Shown here: positions 9,541-19,518 of the stretch, in pieces | Layout: each line of letters starts with the position of its first letter | Numbering within the stretch: position 1 is the first letter of the stretch | Source: Corallium rubrum | Taxonomy: Eukaryota > Cnidaria > Anthozoa > Scleralcyonacea > Coralliidae | NCBI GenBank assembly: GCA_964035015.1 | Contig: OZ036013.1 | Location: forward strand, 9,442,366-9,506,365 | DNA length: 64,000 nt | Direction: 5' to 3' | Notes under the pieces: generated by a model | The model's input: the letters and a program-made list of their open reading frames with translations, nothing else | The model's database searches: none | Told to the model about the DNA's origin: nothing | Position numbers and translations under genes: made by a program

Positions 9541-12003
9541 TTAAAAGAAGTCACATGTATTTAGTCCCATTGGAATAAGAGTGTTCAATTTATACGTCCA
9601 AAAGCCTTCGCGTTCAGTAGGATTATTTACATTGGTTTTATCAATGATAGTGGCAGACAAATCAGAGAGTCCCCGGTGACCATTTGAAAAAAAATGAGCA
9701 TACAAATATTCACCTGGAATACCTCTCTGACCTCTGCCATACCTTTGTAAACTACTCTTATGGTTGTTAACACGCTTACGGAAAGAAGTAGTGGTATTGC
9801 CTACATACTGTTTATTGCATTTCTTACAAGATAAAAGATACACCACTCCCACTGAGTCACAATCAAAACAATAATTTATATAGAATTCTTGTTTCGAGAA
9901 CGAATCACTGAAAGTACGTCCCCCTATAATAAATTTACAGATTTGACATCTGGTTTTACCACAAAGGCACATACCTGTACGCAACAAATTGTTAACCTTT
10001 GGGAGCTTAGCGCGAACCAAGGAATTCTTAAGATTACGCGGCCGACGATAAAATACAAACGGTTTATCTGGAAAAATTTCCTTAGTAGCAGAACAACTAG
10101 AGAGAATGGGCTGAAGCTCCGACAAAATACTTGAAATCTTGGAAAGTGCGGGGTGAAAATCGAGAACTAAAGGCACATAACCTTCCTTAGATCGGTTGAT
10201 CGGTTTAGGTTGAAGGGTCTCACGTCGAGTTTTAGACCTAGCACGATCAACCTGTCGATTAAATAACTTTTCATTATAACCCCTATTCAAAAACCAAGAT
10301 TTCATATCTGCAGTCCTACTCTCAAATTTGTTCTTATCGCTACATATACGTTTTAAGCGCAATGCCTGACTAAATGGGATGGCTTTCTTTATATGTGCGG
10401 GATGGCAAGAGTTACTATGTAAATACTGGTGAGAATCCGTTGGTTTACAATATAAATCAGTAGAAATATGACCATCCTCGATGCTCACCATAACATCTAA
10501 ATAAGGTAAGGACGTACGAGAAATTTCGTACGTAAACTTAACAATAGGATGAAATTGATTGAGATTCTCAAGAAATAAATCAAGCAAAGCACGGCCGTGG
10601 GTCCAAATAGTAAAGATATCATCCAGAAAACGCCACCAAAGCCATGGCTTATACAGGGCTATGTTCAACAAGCGAGTTTCTAAATCTGCCATAAAAATAT
10701 TGGCAAATGCCGGAGCAAATTTGGTACCCATTGCCGTGCCCAGCTTCTGATGAAAAACCTTGCCATCAAATTCAAAAAAGTTATTTTCTAAAATAATGCG
10801 CGCTAAATCGACTAAGTGATCAGTGGGAATGTCAACATGTTCACGAGTATTAAGTACTCTAGTAAGTGCATCTAAACCCTCAGAATGAGGGATATAAGAG
10901 TACAAACCTACAACATCAATAGTAACAATTATAGCATCGTCTGGAATAGAACCTAAAGCCTGAAGCTTTTGAAGAAAATGTGTAGTATCTTTAATATAAG
11001 ATGGAATATTCTTGACTAAAGGTTGCAAATGGAAATCTAAAAATTCAGACAATTTTTCCGTGGGCATACCACAATTAGAAACAATAGGTCTCCCCGGGAC
11101 TTTACCTTTAATGAGACTCTTATGAATTTTGGGCAATAAATAAAACGTGCCTAATTTGGGATTCTCGACTTGAAGATATTCATGACATTTTTCGTCAATA
11201 TATTCAGACCCTAATAAAACATCCACTTTATCCACTACGACAGAAGCAACCTCAGCAATGGGATCAAAATCAACTGAATCATAAACTGTAAAATCATAAA
11301 GTTGTCGAAAAGCCTCTACCCGATAATCCGACAAATCTTGAACAACAACAGCTGAACCTTTATCAGCTTGTTTAATGATAATATCTTGATCGTTTTTTAA
11401 CATGGCTAAGGCTTTTCTCTCTTCTTGTGATAAATTGCTGTAATTATTGCCTCTCTCATCTATGGCAAGTAGACGTTTCTCGAGTTCACTGAGATACAAA
11501 TTAATAGCCATCTCTGAAACCGCAGGGGTCCAACTAGATTTTTTGCGAAACTTATGATTTCTATCATTTGCAAGATTTTTGTCAGAATTAGATTGAGAAT
11601 TATGGAAGAAGAATTTACATTTAGGTCGTCTACCGAATTCCACAATATCACTCTTAACTTGAAAGCGATTTATAGACTTCGGAGTGGGACAGAAATTTAA
11701 ACCCTTTGACAAAATACTTATTTCAGATTGAGTAAGTATACGACTAGATAGATTAAAGACATTATTGGAGACACGTACAGTATCTCCAGGTAAATTATGA
11801 GCATCGTCTATACTAGGAATAGAATTAACTATTTGTTCATCAACGTCTTCACTTACTTCTTCGCTTACTTCTTCCTGTCCAACTTGGTCGGAGGCTGGGT
11901 GAACGGAGACTGGAAGGTGGTGGACTTGGCCAGAATGAATATTCGAGAGGCTATCAACATGATCGGGCAAAATATTCGAAAGGTGGTTCCAGTCTCCGTT
12001 CAC
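9541..12003 (-). CDS. Penelope-like element RT with GIY-YIG endonuclease
   Basis: An uninterrupted 820-codon frame. The first ~140 residues are acidic and low in recognisable motifs. The reverse transcriptase follows: QADKGSAVVVQDL near residue 210, FYLLPKIHKS near 290, VTIDVVGLYSYIPHSEG near 360, LGTAMGTKFAPAFANIFM near 425 and the catalytic RFLDDIF near 460. The C-terminal part has the CLCGKTRCQIC cluster, then VVYLLSCKKCNKQYVGNT near 730-760, the GIY-YIG nuclease signature. This is the domain order of EN-bearing Penelope-like elements; copying would use nuclear target sites opened by the nuclease. The frame has no ATG at its head: it is open upstream to about 12045 and position 12003 is a GTG, so the true start is unclear and may need an upstream exon. 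No stop or frameshift breaks the core. Confidence 0.9.
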   Translation of the reverse strand: MNGDWNHLSNILPDHVDSLSNIHSGQVHHLPVSVHPASDQVGQEEVSEEVSEDVDEQIVNSIPSIDDAHNLPGDTVRVSNNVFNLSSRILTQSEISILSKGLNFCPTPKSINRFQVKSDIVEFGRRPKCKFFFHNSQSNSDKNLANDRNHKFRKKSSWTPAVSEMAINLYLSELEKRLLAIDERGNNYSNLSQEERKALAMLKNDQDIIIKQADKGSAVVVQDLSDYRVEAFRQLYDFTVYDSVDFDPIAEVASVVVDKVDVLLGSEYIDEKCHEYLQVENPKLGTFYLLPKIHKSLIKGKVPGRPIVSNCGMPTEKLSEFLDFHLQPLVKNIPSYIKDTTHFLQKLQALGSIPDDAIIVTIDVVGLYSYIPHSEGLDALTRVLNTREHVDIPTDHLVDLARIILENNFFEFDGKVFHQKLGTAMGTKFAPAFANIFMADLETRLLNIALYKPWLWWRFLDDIFTIWTHGRALLDLFLENLNQFHPIVKFTYEISRTSLPYLDVMVSIEDGHISTDLYCKPTDSHQYLHSNSCHPAHIKKAIPFSQALRLKRICSDKNKFESRTADMKSWFLNRGYNEKLFNRQVDRARSKTRRETLQPKPINRSKEGYVPLVLDFHPALSKISSILSELQPILSSCSATKEIFPDKPFVFYRRPRNLKNSLVRAKLPKVNNLLRTGMCLCGKTRCQICKFIIGGRTFSDSFSKQEFYINYCFDCDSVGVVYLLSCKKCNKQYVGNTTTSFRKRVNNHKSSLQRYGRGQRGIPGEYLYAHFFSNGHRGLSDLSATIIDKTNVNNPTEREGFWTYKLNTLIPMGLNTCDFF
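11900..12003. repeat. inverted repeat at the head of the PLE ORF
   Basis: GTGAACGGAGACTGGAA occurs on both strands: forward at 11900-11916 and as its reverse complement at 11987-12003, with a looser match inside the loop. It overlaps the first codons of the element's frame. It may be part of the short terminal repeats typical of Penelope-like insertions. Confidence 0.5.
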
Positions 12004-12014
12004 CCTAGTATAGA

Positions 12015-12499
12015 CGGTTGTATCAGAAGAGTATACATCTACTAGTGGTTGTAACTAATTAGCATCATTGGTTTTAGTTGTATGGGGTTTACAAAGGTAT
12101 ATACATGTAACGTAATTTCTGAAATTGGATTTGCTGCAACGCTCATGAATTATTAATGAATTTCACAAATAAATATGTAATGTTTACAACACGAGCGGCC
12201 GTGTTGTATTGAATATACAATCACGAGCCGAAGGCGAGTGATTGTATATTCAATACAATACGGCCGCGAGTGTTGTAAACAACTTGTGAAATGAATAAAT
12301 AGTAAAAATCCTTTTGGGATATTGAGATGCTAATTAGTTACAAGCACTAGTGGTTGTATCAGAAGAGTATACATCCACTAGTGGTTGTAACTAATTAGCA
12401 TCATTGGTTTTAGTTTGTATGGGGTTTACAGGGGTATACATCTGACGTAATTTCTGAAATTGGATTGGCTGCAACGCTCATGAATTATTAATGAATTTC

Positions 12500-12506
<7 letters not shown>
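12015..12506 (+). repeat. direct duplication of about 150 bp
   Basis: The block GGTTGTATCAGAAGAGTATA through GAATTTCACAAATA occurs at about 12016-12172 and again at about 12353-12505, some 95% identical. The first copy overlaps the region upstream of the PLE frame. It may be the direct terminal repeat (pLTR-like) of the element or a local duplication. The spacer holds the hairpin at 12182-12280. Confidence 0.65.
12182..12280. repeat. near-perfect hairpin element
   Basis: Arms of about 43 bp (GTTTACAACAC ... ATACAATCAC) pair around GAGCCGAAGGCG with only a few mismatches. A decayed relative (TTTACAATATGAGTGG ... ATATTGTAAAT) lies at 12538-12612. These look like foldback MITEs of one family. 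Confidence 0.7.
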
Positions 12507-12537
<31 letters not shown>

Positions 12538-12925
12538 TTTACAATATGAGTGGTCGCGTAGTTGTCATATCCAATAGGCAATACAACACGGACACGAATA
12601 TTGTAAATAGCTTAAAACACGCCGAGTCTTTGATGTTAATATGAGTAATATTTGTTCAGATTAATTCAGAAAAAGCTCAATTTCAATGTTTTAGAGCGGA
12701 GATAGTGACCTGATATACAACCACTAGTGGTTGTATATGTGATACAACCACGTGTGGTTTGTATCAGATATACAACCTCCTTCACGGTCATGATTTCTTT
12801 TGTGTTTTCTTCATGAATTATTAATGATGTTTTAAATATATATATATATATAAATGTATAGATTTTCGCTTACCTTAAAAGTCTGCAACAGGTTGTTTCA
12901 TCCAAAAAAGAATCTTCAGGCAGAT

Positions 12926-12982
<57 letters not shown>
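12507..12982. repeat. AT-rich stretch with (TA)n runs
   Basis: Long TA runs occur at about 12507-12534, 12836-12852 and 12929-12981. Between them is the palindromic motif ACAACCACTAGTGGTTGT, repeated near 12716 and 12745. No coding sequence is supported. Confidence 0.7.
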
Positions 12983-12987
<5 letters not shown>

Positions 12988-14269
12988 GCACAGTGCTGGA
13001 AGTGCATTACCGCTTTTCTAATTGGACCTCCCAGCAACCGCTCATGGACGTGAAACATTTGGCGTAATGAAATAAAAACAAGTTCAGCTATATACTGATA
13101 AATTATACATATATTATACAACGAGCTCTAAACACAAATAGACATGAAAAGTTAAAGTAAATTATAAAATAAGTATAAAACAAAGTTTTGTTGAGAAAAT
13201 TCGGTGTAGTTCAAGAACTATATAAGCTTAAACTTCTGACATCTATTCTTTCGACGACAGTAAGAAATGTTTCGATTTTATTCCGATATATTACGTGTAG
13301 CTTTAGATCTTTAAAAAGGCAGGAAAACATAGGTTTTGGATCTAGCTTTATATTTCAAAAAAAGATCACTCATGCAGTATGTCATTTTTGAGTAATACAG
13401 CTGAAAAAGAAGCGTCCGCCAAGCGTATTTCCAATAACAACTTTAGCGCTTAACAGATGTCTTCATTAATTCAAAACACGGTTTGTAGCCAATATACATT
13501 TAGACTGTTGTTTTGCAATGGCAAATATAACAATCTAGTGTAAATGTTCTAGGCGATTACCATAAGTGTAAACACAGTAAAAGGCACCCAGAGACTGCAT
13601 ACTTCTGCCAGCAGATTATTAAGAGAAACGAGCCATCCCGCTATTAACCAGGCAAGATTAGCAGACCTGTATAAATATAAAATGCTTCATTATATTCTTT
13701 TTAGAAGAAAAAGAAATAACGAACCTTGCGTGCCTTTCAGTGCACAGCTGATTTAGCGTATAAACCTTAAGTAAATATCAAATCTAAAACAATGAATCTG
13801 TTAAGTCTGTTATGGTTATTTGTTCATTCAACTAAATTTTCACTTAAAAGTTTGCATAATATAATGACACTGAGTGCGGTTAATTATCTTTTATTCATTT
13901 CTTTTACATGTAGAACCTTCCGTCAAATTTGTGTAACATTTTTTATCTAATTCTAAACTAAAGTAAACGAAAATTTAATGGGTTGGTGCTTGGTATGTGG
14001 ACAACGCTTTTGCAAAGTTACATCGAAATTGGTTCAATTCTTTTTGAGATATATAGTATTTGCAAACAGACAAACAAACTGAAGTAAAAACATAACCTTC
14101 TGGCGGAGGTAGTAAAACAAAGCTAAATGAATTATATTTGTCTTTTGTATTTATTTTGTTATACATTTTATAAAATGTGCCTTAGACACTAATCGACACG
14201 AAAACTTAAAGTAAATTATAAAGTATGTACAAAGCTAAATGAATTATATTTGTCTTTTGTATTTATTTT

Positions 14270-14432
14270 AATTCTTTGAACGTTTTCATGGCGATAAAGT
14301 AATATAAATAAGTTTTGTGGAAACACCACGTAAAATATTTCTTTGCTAAGCTTTCGGCCTGTTGACTCAGGCCTTCATCAAAGCTTAGCAAAGAAATATT
14401 TTACGTGGTGTTTCCACAAAACTTATTTATAT
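14270..14432 (-). mobile_element. foldback element with hammerhead-like centre and 11-bp TSD
   Basis: The sequence GTATTTATTTT flanks the insert at 14259-14269 and 14433-14443 as a perfect 11-bp target-site duplication. The duplicated host block elsewhere (near 14150) shows the empty site. Within the insert, arms of about 50 bp (14303-14354 and 14380-14431) pair perfectly around a centre that contains the motif at 14351-14381. I interpret it as a short PLE-related or retrozyme-like insertion. Confidence 0.7.
14351..14381 (-). ncRNA. hammerhead-like core in the foldback element
   Basis: The minus strand reads TTGATGA, a stem AGGCCTG ... CAGGCC, then GAAAGC. It matches the hammerhead layout except for U in place of the first conserved C, which would be expected to impair cleavage. 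Confidence 0.4.
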
Positions 14433-16037
14433 GTATTTATTTTGTTATACATTTTATAAAATGTGCCTTAGACACAAATCGACACGAAAACTTAAAGTAA
14501 ATTATAAAGTACGTAAAATAAATTTTGTTGAGAAATTCAGTGTATTTCAAGTGACATTTTACGAAGGCATTTCCAACAACGCGCAATTTTGAATTTGACA
14601 AGATTTCCAATTACAAAAACATTAATATCTAAATCTTTAAGTTATTTTCAGTGAAAATTTTGTCAGCTACTTTACGCTATAATACAGTTTAATATAATAA
14701 AGAAAAAAATTTGCATTGCATTTCACTTTTAAAAACTGATGTTTACAAAACAACTTTTATGTGCGTGCGCATACGTTGGCTTGGCATTTTAACTCCATCT
14801 ACATTTATTGTGCACGGAAGATAACAAAACGTATTCTCTATTCTATTGAGTGTTTAATTTAATTTAATCATTTTATGTCAACTTTTTAAATATGTTTCAA
14901 TAAATTTGAAGCAGTATTTGCGAACTACAGTCAATTTTCTGAAACATGCGCAGTCTGCCTTTTCAAATATTTATGAACAGGAAATAGGATAATTATTACA
15001 ACAAATTTAAAAGCCAGAAGCGTTTGGCTAAATTTCCATAACGAGAAGGGTTTTTGATGAACGAAGACGGGTTTTCTAAAGAGCAATACTAATAATATAT
15101 TTTAATTTAATAATGTAGTTGACATTTCTAAAATAATGTTTCAAAGTATAGAACCGTTTACTCTAGACTTTAAAATTTAGATTGATCTGGGTCCCACCAG
15201 GGCTGGGTTGGCACAATAGCGAAGAAGAGAGTAGACGGATTTGAATAAGGTTCGCACTGCAGCAGAATTTCGTGGGACTTCTTATAGAAAACCCCATATT
15301 GCTACATAGACTAATTTTCTCAAGTATACTAACACTATCGAAAGTATATTGCGCATGTAATAAAAACTGCTTTGAGTTAAAGCGTGTTAAAGTCAATCTC
15401 GACATTCGTATAGAGCGATTGTGAAAAAATCGTTCCTTTAGTAAAATTAAAATGTATTGGCAAGTTGTAATTGCAAATTTTATAAGTTTTAATATAATGC
15501 GGAAATTAATGGAGATTACTGGAAATAAACTGGAGACACACATAAAGGTATAGAAGGTAACTTTAAGCCAACTAAATTTTTTTCAATAATAATCCAAAAA
15601 AATACAACAAAAAACAAAATCCATATGGCAGCATATTGTAAAATCCCAAACATTTGAGTAAATAGACAGACTGGAGTAAATTAAAAAACTAATATTTTGA
15701 ATTTTACTTTAGAATCCAATTGTGAATTTGGCGAAGAATCTCGTACTTTCGGCGGACGGTTACTGAGGGAGACATTGAGAGATATTTTGAGCCGTAATGC
15801 AAAAAATTTTAAAGGACGCAATGGCGTTTGAAAAACGTAATCTAGGCTTTTTTTCAAGACGACTTGCTATTGTATACCGGTATTTGTGATAGTTTCAACA
15901 TTGGCCACTTGTTCCGAAGCATTGGTTGGATTTCAACAGACACAGTATGTACTTACTCGTGGTATGTTCTTCAACTCCTCTTCAATTTACTGTTCCGTCT
16001 TTTCATTCTCTGCTTTTCTCTGTTGCACTCCACTTCA

Positions 16038-16560
<523 letters not shown>

Positions 16561-16762
16561 AGCGGAGCGGAGGGAGCGGAGGGAGGGAGGGAGGGAGGGA
16601 GGGAGGGAGGGAGGGAGGGAGGGAGGGAGGGAGGGAGGGAGGGAGGGAGGGAGGGAGCGGAGCGGAGCGGAGCGGAGCGGAGGGAGGGAGGGAGGGAGGG
16701 AGGGAGGGAGGGAGGGAGGGAGGGAGGGAGGGAGGGTGGGAGGGAGGGGGGTGGGTGGGTGG
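16561..16762. repeat. (GGGA)n tetramer tract
   Basis: Two runs of GGGA, 16566-16655 and 16680-16735, are split by a short GGAGC pentamer run and end in GTGGGTGGGTGG. This is the only tetramer block inside the pentamer zone. Confidence 0.9.
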
Positions 16763-17465
16763 GTGGCGTGGCGTGGCGTGGCGTGGCGTGGCGTGGCGTG
16801 GCGTGGCGTGGCGTGGCGTGGCGTGGCGTGGCGTGGCGTGGCGTGGCGTGGCGTGGCGTGGCGTGGCGTGGCGTGGCGTGGCGTGGCGTGGCGTGGCGTG
16901 GCGTGGCGTGGCGTGGCGTGGCGTGGCGTGGCGTGGCGTGGCGTGGCGTGGCGTGGCGTGGCGTGGCGTGGCGTGGCGTGGCGTGGCGTGGCGTGGCGTG
17001 GCGTGGCGTGGCGTGGCGTGGCGTGGCGTGGCGTGGCGTGGCGTGGCGTGGCGTGGCGTGGCGTGGCGTGGCGTGGCGTGGCGTGGCGTGGCGTGGCGTG
17101 GCGTGGCGTGGCGTGGCGTGGCGTGGCGTGGCGTGGCGTGGCGTGGCGTGGCGTGGCGTGGCGTGGCGTGGCGTGGCGTGGCGTGGCGTGGCGTGGCGTG
17201 GCGTGGCGTGGCGTGGCGTGGCGTGGCGTGGCGTGGCGTGGCGTGGCGTGGCGTGGCGTGGCGTGGCGTGGCGTGGCGTGGCGTGGAGTGGAGTGGAGTG
17301 GAGTGGAGTGGAGTGGAGTGGAGTGGAGTGGAGTGGAGTGGAGTGGAGTGGAGTGGAGTGGAGTGGAGTGGAGTGGAGTGGAGTGGAGTGGAGTGGAGTG
17401 GAGTGGAGTTGAGTGGAGTGGTGTAGAGTAGAGTAGAGTAGAGTAGAGTAGAGTAAGGTAAGGTA
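16763..17465. repeat. (GGCGT)n then (GGAGT)n then (AGAGT)n array
   Basis: About 104 near-perfect GGCGT units (to 17284) switch by one base to about 27 GGAGT units (to 17422), then to AGAGT (to about 17452), then to AAGGT, which abuts the LINE 3' end at 17466. Register is continuous across all switches. Confidence 0.95.
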
Positions 17466-17876
17466 AATAATAGCTTTATTGGCATGACCTCTTTTACATC
17501 AGGTATTGCTAAAGCTTACATTTTATAAAAGAGAAAAAGAAATAGTATATAAATCTACTTAGATTAAATACAATGTTTAATTTACGTTTACAAGTAAGTT
17601 GACCATCAACTGTTGATGGGTATATTGCCCGCAAATAAACATTCCTTTCTAAAGGTAGAAAGGAATGCCCACCTGCAGGCTATATGATATACAAAGATAA
17701 TAAATTAATGAATTAGTTACGTATAGTATATAATTCAACAGTGAGTTTAATCACCTGCTTGCAGACATTCCTTTCTAAAAAGGCAGAAAGTAATGCCTGC
17801 ATGCAGGTTACTCGGTACATATTTAAGTATTGGTACACCTGGTCTCAAGGCAGTTCTCTCTTTCCACAAAGCAAGA
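17466..17876 (-). mobile_element. LINE copy 1: 5'-truncated 3' end
   Basis: It contains the LINE 3' UTR (sense end CCAATAAAGCTATTATTT) and the last ~15 codons of ORF2, breaking off at GCAAGA. On the 3' side is the pentamer array described above; on the 5' side is a GGAGA/GGGGA array. The 3' UTR carries an imperfect inverted CATTCCTTTCT repeat. Confidence 0.9.
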
Positions 17877-17990
17877 GGAGAGGAGAGTAGAGGAGGCGAG
17901 GGGAGGGGAAGGGAGGGGAGGGGAAAGGAAAGGAGAGGAGAGGAGAGGAGAGGAGAGGAGAGGAGAGGAGAGGAGAGGTAAGGTAAGGTA
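17877..17990. repeat. (GGAGA)n / GGGGA pentamer array
   Basis: It links the truncated 5' end of copy 1 to the 3' tail of copy 2. Units drift GGGGA, GGAAA, GGAGA, then GGTAA next to the LINE. Confidence 0.9.
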
Positions 17991-19113
17991 AATAATAGCT
18001 TTATTGGCATGACCTATTTTACATCAGGTATTGCTAAAGCTTACATTTTATAAAAGAGAAAAAGAAATAGTAAATCTACTTAGATTAAATACAATGTTGA
18101 ATTTACGTTTACAAGTAAGTTGACCATCAACTGTTGATGGGTATATTGCCCGCAAATAAACATTCCTTTCTAAAGGTAGAAAGGAATGCCCACCTGCAGA
18201 CTATATGATATATAAAAATAATACATTAATGAATTAGTCAAGTATAGTAAATAATTCAACAGTGAGTTTAATCACCTGCTTGCAGACATTCCTTTCTAAA
18301 CAGGCAGAAAGTAATGCCTGCATGTAGGCTACTTGGTACATTAACTAATTAATAACTTATTAAGTATTGGTACACCTGGTCTCAAGGCAGTTCTCTCTTT
18401 CCACAAAGCAAGAATCGATGTATTTTGCAGTAAGGGAAATTATATTTGGATCCCTTGTAGACATAATGTTATGTAATAGTATTACATGTAGTTCCTCTTC
18501 AGAGGAATTGTTGGAGGAATCATTGGTTAATTTTTCAAGGAAAGAAGATCTCAAGGTATTGTAACACTCGCATGTTAAAGCAAAGTGGTATTCATCTTCT
18601 ATTTCATTTGCATTACATAACTTACACAATCGTTGGTCATGGGGAATGTTTTGATAACGACCATATTCTATAAGGAGTTTATGGTTGCTTATGCGAAATC
18701 GTGTGAGATTTTTTCTCTGAGTTGGATTTTTAGTAATGGTTAGATATTCTTCTAACTGGTATTCATTTTTAAATTTGCAGTAGAAGGAAAGCTTGGCAGA
18801 GTTTCTGAGCTTGTGTTTCCAAAATGTGATATATTTGTTCTTTATATCTTTTGTTAGTTGTGCAACTGATTGGTTGGACATAGATTCTAGTTCTGATATG
18901 TGGTTGGAATGGTCATAGAATTTAAGTATTTCTATAACATTAGAGTAAAACGAGACTTTCCCATCAAGGTGAAGGTCTTTAGAAATTAAGAAAGCTTGCT
19001 TTGCAATTGATGTTTCAGGCAGCATGTTTAGGTGGATAACATACTTGAATAATCTTTTATGTATGTTTGTTAGTAAAGGTAACTTTCCAAGTTCACCTCT
19101 GCAAGCTATATTG
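17991..19113 (-). mobile_element. LINE copy 2: 5'-truncated
   Basis: It holds the 3' UTR and the last ~250 codons of ORF2, and is nearly identical to copy 3 over the same span. It breaks at CAAGCTATATTG and is followed by a short GGAGA array (19114-19149) leading into copy 3. Confidence 0.92.
18360..19113 (-). pseudogene. LINE ORF2 C-terminal fragment (copy 2)
   Basis: The frame covers the C-terminal region of ORF2 from NIACRGELGKLPLL to the stop, including the CKLCNANEIEDEYHFALTC zinc-binding-like cluster. The head of the open frame (19114-19169) is translated microsatellite, not protein. It lacks endonuclease and RT, so it cannot be functional. Confidence 0.9.
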
Positions 19114-19518
19114 AGGAGAGGAGAGGAGAGGTAAGGTAAGGTAAAGGTAAATAATAGCTTTATTGGCATGACCTATTTTACATCAGGTATTGCTAAAGCT
19201 TACATTTTATAAAAGAGGAAAAGAAATAGTAAATCTACTTAGATTAAATACAATGTTGAGTTTACGTTTACAAGTAAGTTGACCATCAACTGTTGTTGGG
19301 TATATTGCCCGCAAATAAACATTCCTTTCTAAAGGTAGAAAGGAATGCCCACCTGCAGACTATATGATATATAAAAATAATACATTAATGAATTAGTCAA
19401 GTATAGTAAATAATTCAACAGTGAGTTTAATCACCTGCTTGCAGACATTCCTTTCTAAACAGGCAGAAAGTAATGCCTGCATGTAGGCTACTTGGTACAT
19501 TAACTAATTAATAACTTA

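Larger units (their letters stand above)
12983..15970. other. AT-rich non-coding region
   Basis: No gene is supported. A diverged block containing ACTTAAAGTAAATTATAAA recurs three times (near 13150, 14205 and 14490), showing old local duplication. The short frame at 15163-15543 on the minus strand has no recognisable domain and is not called. One recognisable insertion, at 14270-14432, is described separately. Confidence 0.6.

Noticed and set aside
15163-15543. 126-aa minus-strand ORF in the AT-rich region
   Set aside because: No domain, no neighbouring exons and no codon pattern that would separate it from chance.
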